Assembly: GCF_918698095.1 (NCBI RefSeq)
Contig: NZ_CAKKLY010000003.1
Location: forward strand, 62,001-126,000
Source: Arthrobacter sp. Bi83
Lineage (GTDB): Bacteria; Actinomycetota; Actinomycetes; Actinomycetales; Micrococcaceae
DNA: 64,000 nt
Reading direction: 5' to 3'
This document shows, piece by piece, positions 43,983 through 52,526 of this stretch (position 1 is the first letter of the stretch; every line of letters begins with the position of its first letter). The notes beneath the pieces were generated by a model. It was not told the origin of the DNA and did not search any database. It saw only the letters and a list, made by a program, of their open reading frames with translations. The position numbers were made by a program, and so were the translations under genes.

Positions 43983-45323
43983 CTAACCCACGCGCTCGCG
44001 ACGGCCCAGGATGCCCTGCGGCCGGAACAAGAGGACAACAATCATGATGAACAGCGCTCCCACGTATTTGAGGTCGGCCGCGAGGCCGAAGACGGTGGTC
44101 AACTCGACGAAGATGCCGACGATGACGGATCCGATCAGGGCGCCGAAGACGGTGCCGAGGCCACCGAGCGTCACGCCCGCGAAGATGAGCAGCAGGATCT
44201 GCGAGCCCATGTCGAACGTGACGCCGGGACGGTAGTAGGCCCAGAGGATGCCGCCGAGGGAGGCCAGCACGCCGCCGACAATCCAGACGAGACGGATGAC
44301 GGAGTCCACGTCAATGCCTGAGGCGGCTGCCAAGGCGGGGTTGTCCGCCACTGCCCGGGTGGCCTTGCCCAGCCGGGTCTTGAGTAGGACGATGCCGATC
44401 AGGCCGATCACGATTGCGCTGATCACCAGCGACCACAGGTTGTTGGGTGAGATGGAGACCGGCCCGATCTGGATTTCCGCGCTCTGGGCAAAGGGCAGCT
44501 GCTGGGTGGCACCGCCAAAGTAGAACTGGATGACGTATCGGATGGCGAGGGCCAGGCCGATGCTGACGATCATCATGGGGACCAGACCGGTGCCGCGGCG
44601 CCGCAGCGGCCGCCAGAGGCCGGCGTCCTGGGCGTAGCCGAAGAGTCCTCCACCCAGGAGGGCCAGGAGGATGGCGAGCCAGAACGGCAGGTTCATGGCA
44701 TTAAAGACGAATACGAGAACGGCGCCAAGCGTCACCATCTCACCGTGGGCGAAGTTGGTCAGCCCGGTGGTGCCGAAAATCAGGGACAGCCCCACGGATG
44801 CGAGGGCGAGCAGGAGCCCGAAGCTCACGCCGGCGACCAGCCGGTTGAGCAGGTTCTGGCCGAAGTCCTGCTGTTGGACGACGATGCCTTTGCCGAAGGC
44901 GAAGATCACCGAGACGTTAGACGTCTGGCTGAACGTGATGCTGCGGGGGTTGGCCTGGCCCGCCGCGAGCTTGATGCCCTGCGGCAGGGTGGACTCGTCC
45001 AGCTGGACCTCGTAGGTGCCCTGGGACGGTACGCCTATGTTCCAGGCCCCGTTGGCACTCGAGGTTGCTGTTCCAGTGAAGTCACCGTTTTTGGCCGTGA
45101 TCTTCACACCTTGGATGGGGGCGCGTGCATCATCGCGGAGGAAGCCGCTGATGTTGTTCTGGAACTGCTGGTTCGACGGGGATGGCGTCGGTGATGGCGT
45201 GGCCGCCAGCGATGCTGGTGCGGCGACGAGCAGGATTGCCACGGTGGCGGCGGCAATTGCCCCCATGACCTTCAGCAATCCGGCTGGCCGTCTGCGCGGC
45301 AGGCCTCTCGGTGTGCGTCTCAA
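43983..45323 (-). CDS. livH: LivH permease with secreted carboxypeptidase-regulatory-like domain at N-terminus
   Basis: The 446-aa protein has an N-terminal basic segment and hydrophobic helix (VMGAIAAATVAILLVAAP) ending in a signal-like site, an SPTPSPS linker, and an approximately 75-residue beta domain with ISGFLRDD, PIQGVKI, SSANGAWNIGVPSQGTYEV, as in CarboxypepD-regulatory folds. The normal LivH permease follows from about residue 145 (GLLLALASVGLSLIFGTTGL, NFAHGEMVTLG, GFRPQGILG-like end). TTG 45323 was chosen because GGAGG lies 8 bases upstream; GTG 45338 is possible. The extra domain would sit outside the membrane, near the binding protein. Confidence 0.88.
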   Translation of the reverse strand: MRRTPRGLPRRRPAGLLKVMGAIAAATVAILLVAAPASLAATPSPTPSPSNQQFQNNISGFLRDDARAPIQGVKITAKNGDFTGTATSSANGAWNIGVPSQGTYEVQLDESTLPQGIKLAAGQANPRSITFSQTSNVSVIFAFGKGIVVQQQDFGQNLLNRLVAGVSFGLLLALASVGLSLIFGTTGLTNFAHGEMVTLGAVLVFVFNAMNLPFWLAILLALLGGGLFGYAQDAGLWRPLRRRGTGLVPMMIVSIGLALAIRYVIQFYFGGATQQLPFAQSAEIQIGPVSISPNNLWSLVISAIVIGLIGIVLLKTRLGKATRAVADNPALAAASGIDVDSVIRLVWIVGGVLASLGGILWAYYRPGVTFDMGSQILLLIFAGVTLGGLGTVFGALIGSVIVGIFVELTTVFGLAADLKYVGALFIMIVVLLFRPQGILGRRERVG

Positions 45324-45763
45324 ATTCAAAACCTCCACATGGGGGTGGCGTGGGTTGCGATTGCTTCATTGCAGCCGCTGCGAACGGAGAAGGTGACAGG
45401 GGTGGTGCAATTTTTGGTGTAGCTGTTTACTGGATACTTGTGATGTTTGTCACCCTTCTTCGCTCATGTTACAGCGCAGGCAGTACAAACTTTGCGGGCA
45501 AACATGCTGCCTAGATCGCGATCAGGTAACAACTGTGAAGCTGGGTCCAATCCACAATTCAGTGTCGCTAATGAAAACTTTTGGTGTATCGGAGTATTCC
45601 TAAACAGTCCCTTCTGCGGCGGTGAAAACGCCGGGGTGCAGCCCGGGCAGGTCACGATTCCGTGTCGGCCGTGGCCGGGGCGGAACTTTACCCGCCGCCG
45701 GCGCGTGGGAATTGGTAGCTTGAATAGAAGAAACCACTAGCACCCCTCTGGAGGACACCCGCA
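45324..45763. other. 440-base gene-free divergent region
   Basis: The region lies between livH (minus) and the BAX-inhibitor gene (plus) and is AT-richer than its neighbours. It should hold both promoters. A minus-strand GTGACA...TAAACA pair 18 bases apart (around 45463-45434) is a weak liv promoter candidate. On the plus strand GGAACTT (45681-45687) followed 15 bases later by CGTGGG resembles an ECF-sigma promoter. An open frame at 45447-45740 has no coding character. A GATCGCGATC palindrome is near 45513. Confidence 0.5.
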
Positions 45764-46675
45764 ATGGCACTTGGCGGAAACCCGATCTTCAACGGAAAGA
45801 ACTTCCGTGGAGCCACCCAGGCGCCGCCTGTACCGCAGGCGTTCGGCCAAAACCACTACGGCCAGGCTCCCGGTCGTGCACCGGGCCAGGTCATCGACGC
45901 CCAGGGCGGCTGGATGGCCCAGCAGCAGAACATGACGCAGGACCAGCTGCAGCAGATGTACAACCGGCCGGCCGCCGGCCCCGCCGAGACCGGCCGGATG
46001 ACCTATGACGACGTCATTGTCAAGACCGCTGTCTGCCTCGGCGTCGTGATGGCCGGAGCTGCCGTCACCCTGTTTGTCGGCCTTTCGCTGGCAGGCATGC
46101 TGATGATCGTTGGTGCACTGGGCGGCTTTGTCCTGGGCCTCGTCAACTCATTCAAGAAGCAGCCCTCGCCCGCCCTGATCCTGGCGTATGCCGGGCTTGA
46201 GGGCCTGTTCCTCGGCGGCCTGACCCGCATCCTTGACGGCTTCTACCCGGGTGTCGGGCTCCAGGCTGTCATCGGCACGCTCTCGGTGTTCGGTGTGACC
46301 CTTCTGCTCTTCAAGAGCGGAAAGGTCCGCGCCACCCCGAAGGCCATGCGTTTCTTCATGATCGCAATGATCGGCTACGCCGTGTTTGCCCTCGTCAACA
46401 TGGTGCTGGTCTGGACCGGTGCGGTTAAGACGCCGTTCGGGCTCAGCACCAGCGTTGAGATCTTCGGCATTCCGCTGGGGGTCTTCATCGGGATCCTGGC
46501 CATCGGTCTGGCCGCCTTCTCGCTGATCATGGACTTCACCAGCATCGAGGCCGGCGTGCGCAGCGGCGCTCCCGAGCGCTTCTCCTGGACCGCGGCCTTC
46601 GGCCTTACCGTCACGCTGGTCTGGCTCTACGTGGAAATCATCCGCCTGCTGGCCATCCTCCGCGGCGACGACTAG
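45764..46675 (+). CDS. BAX-inhibitor-1 / YccA-family membrane protein
   Basis: The 303-aa protein has an approximately 85-residue Gln/Pro/Gly-rich cytosolic N-terminus (FNGKNFRGATQAPP) and seven helices from residue about 85 to 300. RMTYDDVIVKTAVCL starts the core; MDFTSIEAGVRSGAPERFSW near the last helices is a family hallmark with the conserved acidic residues. Bacterial members have been linked to calcium leak and membrane stress; the role here is unknown. GGAGG lies about 10 bases before ATG 45764. Confidence 0.9.
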   Translation: MALGGNPIFNGKNFRGATQAPPVPQAFGQNHYGQAPGRAPGQVIDAQGGWMAQQQNMTQDQLQQMYNRPAAGPAETGRMTYDDVIVKTAVCLGVVMAGAAVTLFVGLSLAGMLMIVGALGGFVLGLVNSFKKQPSPALILAYAGLEGLFLGGLTRILDGFYPGVGLQAVIGTLSVFGVTLLLFKSGKVRATPKAMRFFMIAMIGYAVFALVNMVLVWTGAVKTPFGLSTSVEIFGIPLGVFIGILAIGLAAFSLIMDFTSIEAGVRSGAPERFSWTAAFGLTVTLVWLYVEIIRLLAILRGDD

Positions 46676-46700
46676 AACGCCAGGCGGCCGCCGCCGTCGT

Positions 46701-46753
46701 GCTTAATCAGGAAGAGGGTCCCGCTCCGGCGGGGCCCTCTTCCGTCATTAAGC
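46701..46753. terminator. Bidirectional terminator between convergent genes
   Basis: GCTTAAT (46701-46707) pairs with ATTAAGC (46747-46753) outside a 15-bp stem (46710-46724 with 46729-46743, one G-U pair). The A/T-rich outer arms serve both directions. Confidence 0.75.
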
Positions 46754-46783
46754 CTGTTCTTCCATACAGGTGGAGGGGCGCGG

Positions 46784-48022
46784 TCAGCTAAGGCGCTCCA
46801 GCACCAGTGCCATGCCTTGCCCGCCGCCCACGCAGAGCGTGGCCAGGCCCAGGGTTCCGTCCGTCGCGCGCAGGCCGTTGAGCAGCGTGGTGGTGATCCG
46901 GGCACCGGTCATGCCGAAGGGGTGGCCGAGGGCAATGGCGCCCCCGTGGACGTTGAGCTTCGCAGAATCGATCCCGAGTTCGCGGGCGCTGGCGATCACC
47001 TGGACCGCGAAGGCCTCGTTGAGCTCCACGAGATCAATGTCCCCGATGCCCAGGCCGCCAGAAGCCAGGGCCCGCCGGGTGGATTCCACCGGGCCCATTC
47101 CCATCAGCTCGGGTGACAGCGCGCTGACGCCGGTCGATACGATGCGCGCCAGCGGCTCCAGTCCCAGTTCCCTGGCCCGTGAATCGCTCATGATGACCAT
47201 CGCGGCAGCGCCGTCGTTGAGGGGGCAGGCGTTGCCGGCAGTGACCGTGCCCTCTCGGCGGAACACGGGCTGCAGGGCACTGACGGCTTCAAGGGTGACG
47301 CCGGCGCGCGGCGAGTCGTCCCGGTCCACCACCGTGCCGTCGCGCCGTTCATAGGGTGTGATTTCCCTGGCGTAGAACCCGGAAGCGATGGCGGCCTCGG
47401 CCCGGTTCTGGCTCAGCACTGCCCACGCGTCCTGCTCTTCGCGGCTGATGCCGTAGGACGTGGCCACGTTCTCGGCCGTCTGGCCCATGGCGACGTAGAT
47501 GTCCGGCATACGCCCGCCCAGCCGCGGGTCCGTCCAGGGCGTGTTGGACTCGGCCCGTGCTGCGGTGCGCTGGCGGGCCGGCCCGAACCGGGGGTTGTGG
47601 TTGCCGGCGTCGGTTTCTCCGGCCCCGGCCCAGCTCTGGTACCGGGACACGGCCTCGACGCCGGCCGACACGAACGCCTGCCCCTCGCCGGCCTTGATGG
47701 CGTGGTAAGCCATGCGGATGGTCTGCAGGCTCGAGGCGCAGAACCGGTTGATGGTCGCCGCAGGGACGGTGTCCAGGCCCGCCAGTATGGTGACCACCCG
47801 TGCCATGTTCGAGCCGGCTTCTCCACTGGGTTCGGCACACCCCAGATAGAGGTCGTCGAGCCCGGGACCGCTGTCCCCGGACGGGTCGAATGACGGCAGC
47901 TTCGCAAGCGCCGCGGCCACCATGGCCGCGGCGAGGTCGTCCGGCCGCTCGTCTTTCAAGGACCCCTTGAAGGCGCGGCCGATCGGGCTTCTGGCGGTTG
48001 AAACAATGACTGCTTCCGGCAT
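46784..48022 (-). CDS. fadA: Acetyl-CoA C-acyltransferase (thiolase)
   Basis: The 412-aa thiolase catalyses the last step of beta-oxidation, or acetoacetyl-CoA formation. Nucleophile Cys95 lies in INRFCASSLQTI, GGAIALGHPFGMTGAR has the catalytic His, and CVGGGQGMALVLE has the second Cys. VSTARSPIGRAFKGSL is the N-terminal signature. No beta-oxidation partner is adjacent, so its exact chain-length role is unknown. The galK stop is 21 bases upstream of its start. Confidence 0.93.
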   Translation of the reverse strand: MPEAVIVSTARSPIGRAFKGSLKDERPDDLAAAMVAAALAKLPSFDPSGDSGPGLDDLYLGCAEPSGEAGSNMARVVTILAGLDTVPAATINRFCASSLQTIRMAYHAIKAGEGQAFVSAGVEAVSRYQSWAGAGETDAGNHNPRFGPARQRTAARAESNTPWTDPRLGGRMPDIYVAMGQTAENVATSYGISREEQDAWAVLSQNRAEAAIASGFYAREITPYERRDGTVVDRDDSPRAGVTLEAVSALQPVFRREGTVTAGNACPLNDGAAAMVIMSDSRARELGLEPLARIVSTGVSALSPELMGMGPVESTRRALASGGLGIGDIDLVELNEAFAVQVIASARELGIDSAKLNVHGGAIALGHPFGMTGARITTTLLNGLRATDGTLGLATLCVGGGQGMALVLERLS

Positions 48023-48043
48023 GCGCCCAGCCTACGCCCGCGG

Positions 48044-49201
48044 CTACGCCAGCCGCATCGCCCCGGCGGCCGGGGTGACAGTGAAGATGTCCGGCGCGGT
48101 GTATCCCGCCTCGGCAAAGGCCCGTTCGACGGCGGTGCGCACCCGCTGTTCCTCCGCCACCGGGGTCAGGGCGATGGCCGCGCCGCCAAACCCGCCGCCC
48201 GTCATCCGGGCGCCGATGGCCCCGTTCGACCGGGAGGCTTCGACAGCAAGGTCCAGCTCGGCGCAGGAGATTTCGAAATCATCGCGCATGGAGGCGTGGC
48301 TGGCATCCAGGAGTCCGCCGATCGACGAAGGACCCTCCAGACCAAGAAGTTCCACGGTCTGCAGGACGCGGTCGTTTTCGGTGACGACGTGGCGGACCCG
48401 GCGGAATGTGACTTCGTCCAGGAGTCCGCTGGCCTCGTCGAGGTCGCCCGGTGCAACATCCCGCAGGGCCTTGACGCCAAGCACTTCTGCCCCCAGCTCG
48501 CAGGATGCCCGGCGGGACGCGTAACCGCCGTCGGCATGGGAGTGGGAAACCTTGGTGTCGATCACGAGCATGACCAGGCGGGCGGCCTCTGCCTCAAAAG
48601 GCACCAGCTCCACGCTTTGGTCGCGGCAGTCGAGGAACACGGCATGCCCTGCTGAGCCCCGCAACGAGGCGGACTGGTCCATGATGCCTGTGGGTGCGCC
48701 GACGAAGTCGTTCTCGGCACGCTGCGTTGCCAGGACCATTTCCTCGGGGCTGAGCCCGGCGCCGGTGATGTCATTCAGGGCGGAGACAACGGCGCATTCG
48801 ATGGCATGGGACGAGGAGAGTCCTGCACCGAGAGGAACGTTGGAATCCAGGAGCAGGTCAAGGCCGGGAACGTCGATGCCGCGCTGCTGCAGCGACCAGA
48901 TGACGCCCAGGGGGTACTTGGTCCAGCCCTTGGCCGTCCGGCCGTCCAGCGTGGCGGTGTCCGCCGTCGTCAGGCCCTGGTCCCCGTAGGTGGACAAGAG
49001 CCGCACCGTTGAGTCGGAACGGACGCCGACGGCGACACGCGCCGTCTTGTCGATCGCGAACGGAAGGACGAAGCCTTCGTTGTAGTCGGTGTGTTCGCCG
49101 ATCAGGTTCACCCGGCCCGGGGCCTGCCAGACGCCGTCCGGTTCGCTGCCGAAGGCGGCTCGGAACTGTTCCGCGAGCTGGGTGGTGCTGGCGGCGGTCA
49201 T
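48044..49201 (-). CDS. galK: Galactokinase
   Basis: The 385-aa GHMP kinase phosphorylates galactose at C1. It has the galactokinase signature PGRVNLIGEHTDYNEGFVLP, the ATP loop VPLGAGLSSSHAIECAV and motif 3 RMTGGGFGGAAIAL. ATG 49201 overlaps the galT stop (ATGA), so the two Leloir enzymes are coupled. Confidence 0.96.
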   Translation of the reverse strand: MTAASTTQLAEQFRAAFGSEPDGVWQAPGRVNLIGEHTDYNEGFVLPFAIDKTARVAVGVRSDSTVRLLSTYGDQGLTTADTATLDGRTAKGWTKYPLGVIWSLQQRGIDVPGLDLLLDSNVPLGAGLSSSHAIECAVVSALNDITGAGLSPEEMVLATQRAENDFVGAPTGIMDQSASLRGSAGHAVFLDCRDQSVELVPFEAEAARLVMLVIDTKVSHSHADGGYASRRASCELGAEVLGVKALRDVAPGDLDEASGLLDEVTFRRVRHVVTENDRVLQTVELLGLEGPSSIGGLLDASHASMRDDFEISCAELDLAVEASRSNGAIGARMTGGGFGGAAIALTPVAEEQRVRTAVERAFAEAGYTAPDIFTVTPAAGAMRLA

Positions 49202-50361
49202 GCGTGGGCTCCTTCGGTGAGTCCGGAGGCGGACGGGGCGAGTGCTTCAGCCGTCGAGGCTGGAACAGTGACAGCGCGGAGCCTCTCAGCCACAAGCTCG
49301 GGTGTGGTGTCGTTGATGAACGCGCCCATGGCGGCCTCCGATCCTGCCAGGAACTTGAGCTTGTCCGCAGCGCGGCGGGGGGAGGTGAGCTGCAGGTGCA
49401 GGTAGCCCGCCGGGCGGAGCAGGGTGTCCACCGGTGCCTGGTGCCAGGCCGAGATGTAGGGGGTCGGTGTGGGATACAGGGCGTCGAGGCGTTTGAGCAG
49501 GTCCAGGTAAACGTGCGCCAGTTCGTCCTTCTCTTCGCCGGTCAGTGCCGCCAGGTCGGGAACCTGGCGGTGGGGAACGAGGTGGATCTCAAGGGGCCAG
49601 CGGGCGGCGAACGGAACGTAAGCGCTGAAGCTGTCGCTTTCCATGACCATCCGGCTGCCGTCCTCCCGTTCTGCCCTCAGAAGCGAGCCGGTCAGCGTTT
49701 GCCGGCCGTCGGCGTCGTCATAGAACTTGCGGGCGGCGGCCCCCATGACGGCGGCCCGGGGTGTCACGTAAGGGTAGGCATAAATCTGGCCGTGCGGGTG
49801 GTGCAGGGTCACGCCGATGTCCGCTCCGCGGTTTTCGAACGGGAAAACCTGCTTGATGCCCGGCAGGGCGCTGAGGGCGGCGGTGCGGTGGGCCCAGGCT
49901 TCAACCACGGTCCGCGAGCGGGTTTCGGTCAGGCCGCTGAAGGATCCGGTGTGCTCGGGCGTAAACGTCACCACCTCGCACCTGCCGAACGCGGGTCCAG
50001 TAGTTCCCCAGCCTGGGTTGTCCGGAACCGGCCCTACCGCCGGGCCCAGGGAGGGGAAGCGGTTTTCGAATACGGCGACGTCGTAGTCCGGCGCCGGGAT
50101 CTCGGAGGGGTTGGCGTCGGTGGTGGGGCAGATCGGGCATTGGTCCGCCGGCGGGAGGTGCGTGCGGGCCTGCCGGTGCGCGGCCACGGCCACCCATTCC
50201 CCGGTGAGGGCGTCGAAGCGGACCTCGCCCGGTTCCCCGCGGGCCGGGAGGTCCCGGCGGTCCTGCGTGGTTTCCACGGAACGGGGCCGGGCCGATCCGG
50301 CGTCGTCGAAATAGAGCAGTTCCCGGCCGTCGGCAAGGTGGGTGCTGGTGATGTGGGTCAT
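49198..50361 (-). CDS. galT: Galactose-1-phosphate uridylyltransferase
   Basis: The 387-aa HIT-superfamily enzyme exchanges UMP between UDP-glucose and galactose-1-phosphate. Catalytic HPHGQ lies in TLHHPHGQIYAYPY; zinc-site residues are in CPICPTTDANPSE. VFENRFPSLGP and WPLEIHLVPHRQVPD are typical of the family. ATG 50361 overlaps the stop of the upstream DeoR gene (ATGA). Confidence 0.95.
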   Translation of the reverse strand: MTHITSTHLADGRELLYFDDAGSARPRSVETTQDRRDLPARGEPGEVRFDALTGEWVAVAAHRQARTHLPPADQCPICPTTDANPSEIPAPDYDVAVFENRFPSLGPAVGPVPDNPGWGTTGPAFGRCEVVTFTPEHTGSFSGLTETRSRTVVEAWAHRTAALSALPGIKQVFPFENRGADIGVTLHHPHGQIYAYPYVTPRAAVMGAAARKFYDDADGRQTLTGSLLRAEREDGSRMVMESDSFSAYVPFAARWPLEIHLVPHRQVPDLAALTGEEKDELAHVYLDLLKRLDALYPTPTPYISAWHQAPVDTLLRPAGYLHLQLTSPRRAADKLKFLAGSEAAMGAFINDTTPELVAERLRAVTVPASTAEALAPSASGLTEGAHA

Positions 50362-51332
50362 GCGTCATGTCCTTTGAACGCGGTAACCGGCCGGTTCGGG
50401 CCGGCCGGGAGGTAGGGGTGGAGTTCGGCAGCAGAAGCGTGGAGTGCTCCGCGTGCGGGCCGTTCGTGATGGGGGCCGGCGGGCACGATGCGCACATCGC
50501 GGACCGTCTCCCGCAGCAGGTCCAGTGCGGAGCGGCCGCCGTAGCCCGTGCCGATTCTGGTGTCGGTGACCAGCGTGCCGACGGCCGAAAGCGGCGCTAT
50601 TCCGGCCAGCCCGACGAGTCCGTACTTTGTGGCATCCGCGAGCACGACCAGCTCGCCCGACGCTGCAATCATGGCGGCGTTCACCTCGGCTTCGAGGAGG
50701 TTGGGCGACGTGATTCCGGCATGCGGGTCGATGCCGTGCACTCCCATGAAGCAAAGGTCTGCGTGAAGGTTTTTCATGGCGTGCATGGTGACCGGGCCGA
50801 CGAGTGCTTCGGAGGGCGTCCGCTGGCCGCCAAGCACCAGGGTGCGGATGCCGCCGGGTTCACCGCCTGGGTGTTCCCGGTCTGACTGTCCCTGCCCTGA
50901 CTGTCCCTGGCCTGACTGGGGCGACGGGGCCGGACCCGCCAGGGCATTGGCCACCATGATGGAATTCGTGGCAACCGTCAGACCGAGGCCGCGGGGGAGG
51001 AGCCGGGCGAACTCATACGTTGTGGTGCCGCCGGAGATGAGGAGCGTCATGTCCGGCCGCAGCAGGTTCAGCGCTTCGGCTGCGATGGCCCGTTTCGCCT
51101 CGGTTTCCTGGGCCAACTTGCTGACAAACTCCGGTTCGACGGCGCCAAAGGTTCCGGTCTTCGTGGCACCGCCGTGAACCCGCAGCAGCAGGCCTTCGGC
51201 GTCCAGGGCGTCGATGTCCCGCCGGATTGTCATTTCCGAGACGCTGAGCAGACCGGCGAGTGAGGTGACGCGGACGGTGCCTTGGGCTTCGAGTTCCTGG
51301 AGGATCCGGTGCTGGCGCTGGGTTGCAAGCAA
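50358..51332 (-). CDS. DeoR-family transcriptional regulator of the gal cluster
   Basis: The 324-aa repressor has an N-terminal winged helix (RQHRILQELEAQGTVRVTSL, then EMTIRRDIDALDAEGLLLRVHGG) and a DeoR sugar-phosphate sensor domain (ISGGTTTYEFARLLP, GVHGIDPHAGITSPNLLEAEV, ADATKYGLVGLAGI). A low-complexity SGQGQ insert near residue 180 comes from 15-base tandem units. TTG 51332 was chosen because AGGAGG lies 5 bases upstream; the open frame to 51422 has no family match. The effector is probably a galactose-pathway phosphate. Confidence 0.9.
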   Translation of the reverse strand: MLATQRQHRILQELEAQGTVRVTSLAGLLSVSEMTIRRDIDALDAEGLLLRVHGGATKTGTFGAVEPEFVSKLAQETEAKRAIAAEALNLLRPDMTLLISGGTTTYEFARLLPRGLGLTVATNSIMVANALAGPAPSPQSGQGQSGQGQSDREHPGGEPGGIRTLVLGGQRTPSEALVGPVTMHAMKNLHADLCFMGVHGIDPHAGITSPNLLEAEVNAAMIAASGELVVLADATKYGLVGLAGIAPLSAVGTLVTDTRIGTGYGGRSALDLLRETVRDVRIVPAGPHHERPARGALHASAAELHPYLPAGPNRPVTAFKGHDA

Positions 51333-51427
51333 AGGGTCCCTCCTTTCCGGCCTCTTCGGCGCCTGTGGTCCGGAGCGCCGCTCACCAGTGCTCCGTCTGC
51401 CCCGTATGCGGCATATCACCATTGTGG

Positions 51428-51476
51428 CATAAAACGATCAAAAACAAATACTTTCTAACAAAAGATAACAATCGGA
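51428..51476. promoter_or_regulatory. AT-rich divergent regulatory region of the gal cluster
   Basis: An approximately 50-base tract with repeated AACAAA/AACAAAA/AACAAT motifs lies between the DeoR gene and galM. It stands out sharply from the GC-rich surroundings and is the likely operator and minus-strand promoter. Confidence 0.5.
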
Positions 51477-51505
51477 TCGGCTGACGACGGAAGGCCCGCA
51501 CGTTG

Positions 51506-51511
51506 TACGGT
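51506..51511 (+). promoter_or_regulatory. -10 box for leaderless galM transcript
   Basis: TACGGT ends 7 bases before ATG 51519. Confidence 0.45.
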
Positions 51512-51518
51512 AAGTTTC

Positions 51519-52472
51519 ATGACTTCCGGCGCCCTTCCTGAACCCCGTGATGACCAGCACGAACGCAGGCGTTATGCCTCCGGCCGGCAGTACGAGCTGA
51601 GGCGCGGCGACGCGCTCGCAGTGGTGACCGAGCTGGCCGCGGGTCTGCGCTGGTACAGCCGCGGCGGCGTCCAGCTCACCGAGTCGTATGGCGACGCCGA
51701 TATCCCGCCGGGAGCAACGGGCATAACCCTGGCGCCCTGGGCAAACCGGGTGGAGGGCGGGACGTGGCACCTCAACGGCAAGAAGCAGCAGCTGGACATC
51801 ACCGAGGTGTCGCGGAATAACGCCAGCCACGGACTCCTGCGCAACGCGTCGTACGCCCTCGTCTCCGAGTCGGAGTTTTCGGTGACCCTCGAAGCCCCCG
51901 TCTTCCCCCAGCATGGCTACCCGTTCCTGGTGCGGCACCGTGTGGAGTACTCCCTGGCCGAGGACCTGGGGCTGGTGGTGCGCCAAACCCTGATCAATGA
52001 TTCGGAGGGTGACGCGCCGTTCGTCCTGGGGGCGCATCCGTACCTTCGGCTGGGCGACGTCCCCAGCGAGGACCTCACCCTGACCGTTCACGCAGATACG
52101 CGACTTGTGGCGGACAACAGGCTCATTCCCCGCAGTTCTGAACCTGTCAGCGAAGACACCGATCTGCGCCCGGGCCGGAAAGTGGGGGACCTCGACATCG
52201 ACGTCGCCCTCACTGACCTGGAGTTCGACGGCGGGATTGCCCGTCACACGCTGTCGGCGGCAGACGGCCGCACCGTGAGCCTGTGGCAGGACGCCACGTG
52301 CCCGTTCGTGCATGTGTTTGTGACCCGCGAATTTCCCGGCCGGCCCAAGGCGGTGGCCATAGAACCGATGACCGGGCCGGCGAACGCCTTCAACTCCGGC
52401 CACGGCCTCGGGTGGCTGGCCCCCGATGAGTCTTTCACCATGACGTGGGGCATCAGCGGGAGCACCACCTGA
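51519..52472 (+). CDS. galM: Aldose 1-epimerase
   Basis: The 317-aa mutarotase interconverts alpha- and beta-hexoses, feeding alpha-galactose to GalK. LAPWANRVEGGTW, SHGLLRNASY (His), VLGAHPYLRLG (catalytic His) and AIEPMTGPANAFNSG (catalytic Glu) are in canonical order. It is divergent from the regulator, sharing the AT-rich operator region with galKT. Confidence 0.92.
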   Translation: MTSGALPEPRDDQHERRRYASGRQYELRRGDALAVVTELAAGLRWYSRGGVQLTESYGDADIPPGATGITLAPWANRVEGGTWHLNGKKQQLDITEVSRNNASHGLLRNASYALVSESEFSVTLEAPVFPQHGYPFLVRHRVEYSLAEDLGLVVRQTLINDSEGDAPFVLGAHPYLRLGDVPSEDLTLTVHADTRLVADNRLIPRSSEPVSEDTDLRPGRKVGDLDIDVALTDLEFDGGIARHTLSAADGRTVSLWQDATCPFVHVFVTREFPGRPKAVAIEPMTGPANAFNSGHGLGWLAPDESFTMTWGISGSTT

Positions 52473-52526
52473 CTCTGTGCTTCGCTCCCGTTTCCCATAG
52501 CCGCGCAGCTAGGGAATTATGGGGCT

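Noticed and set aside
45447-45740. 97-codon frame in the liv/BAX-inhibitor gap
   Set aside because: No ribosome site, odd composition for this genome and no recognisable features.
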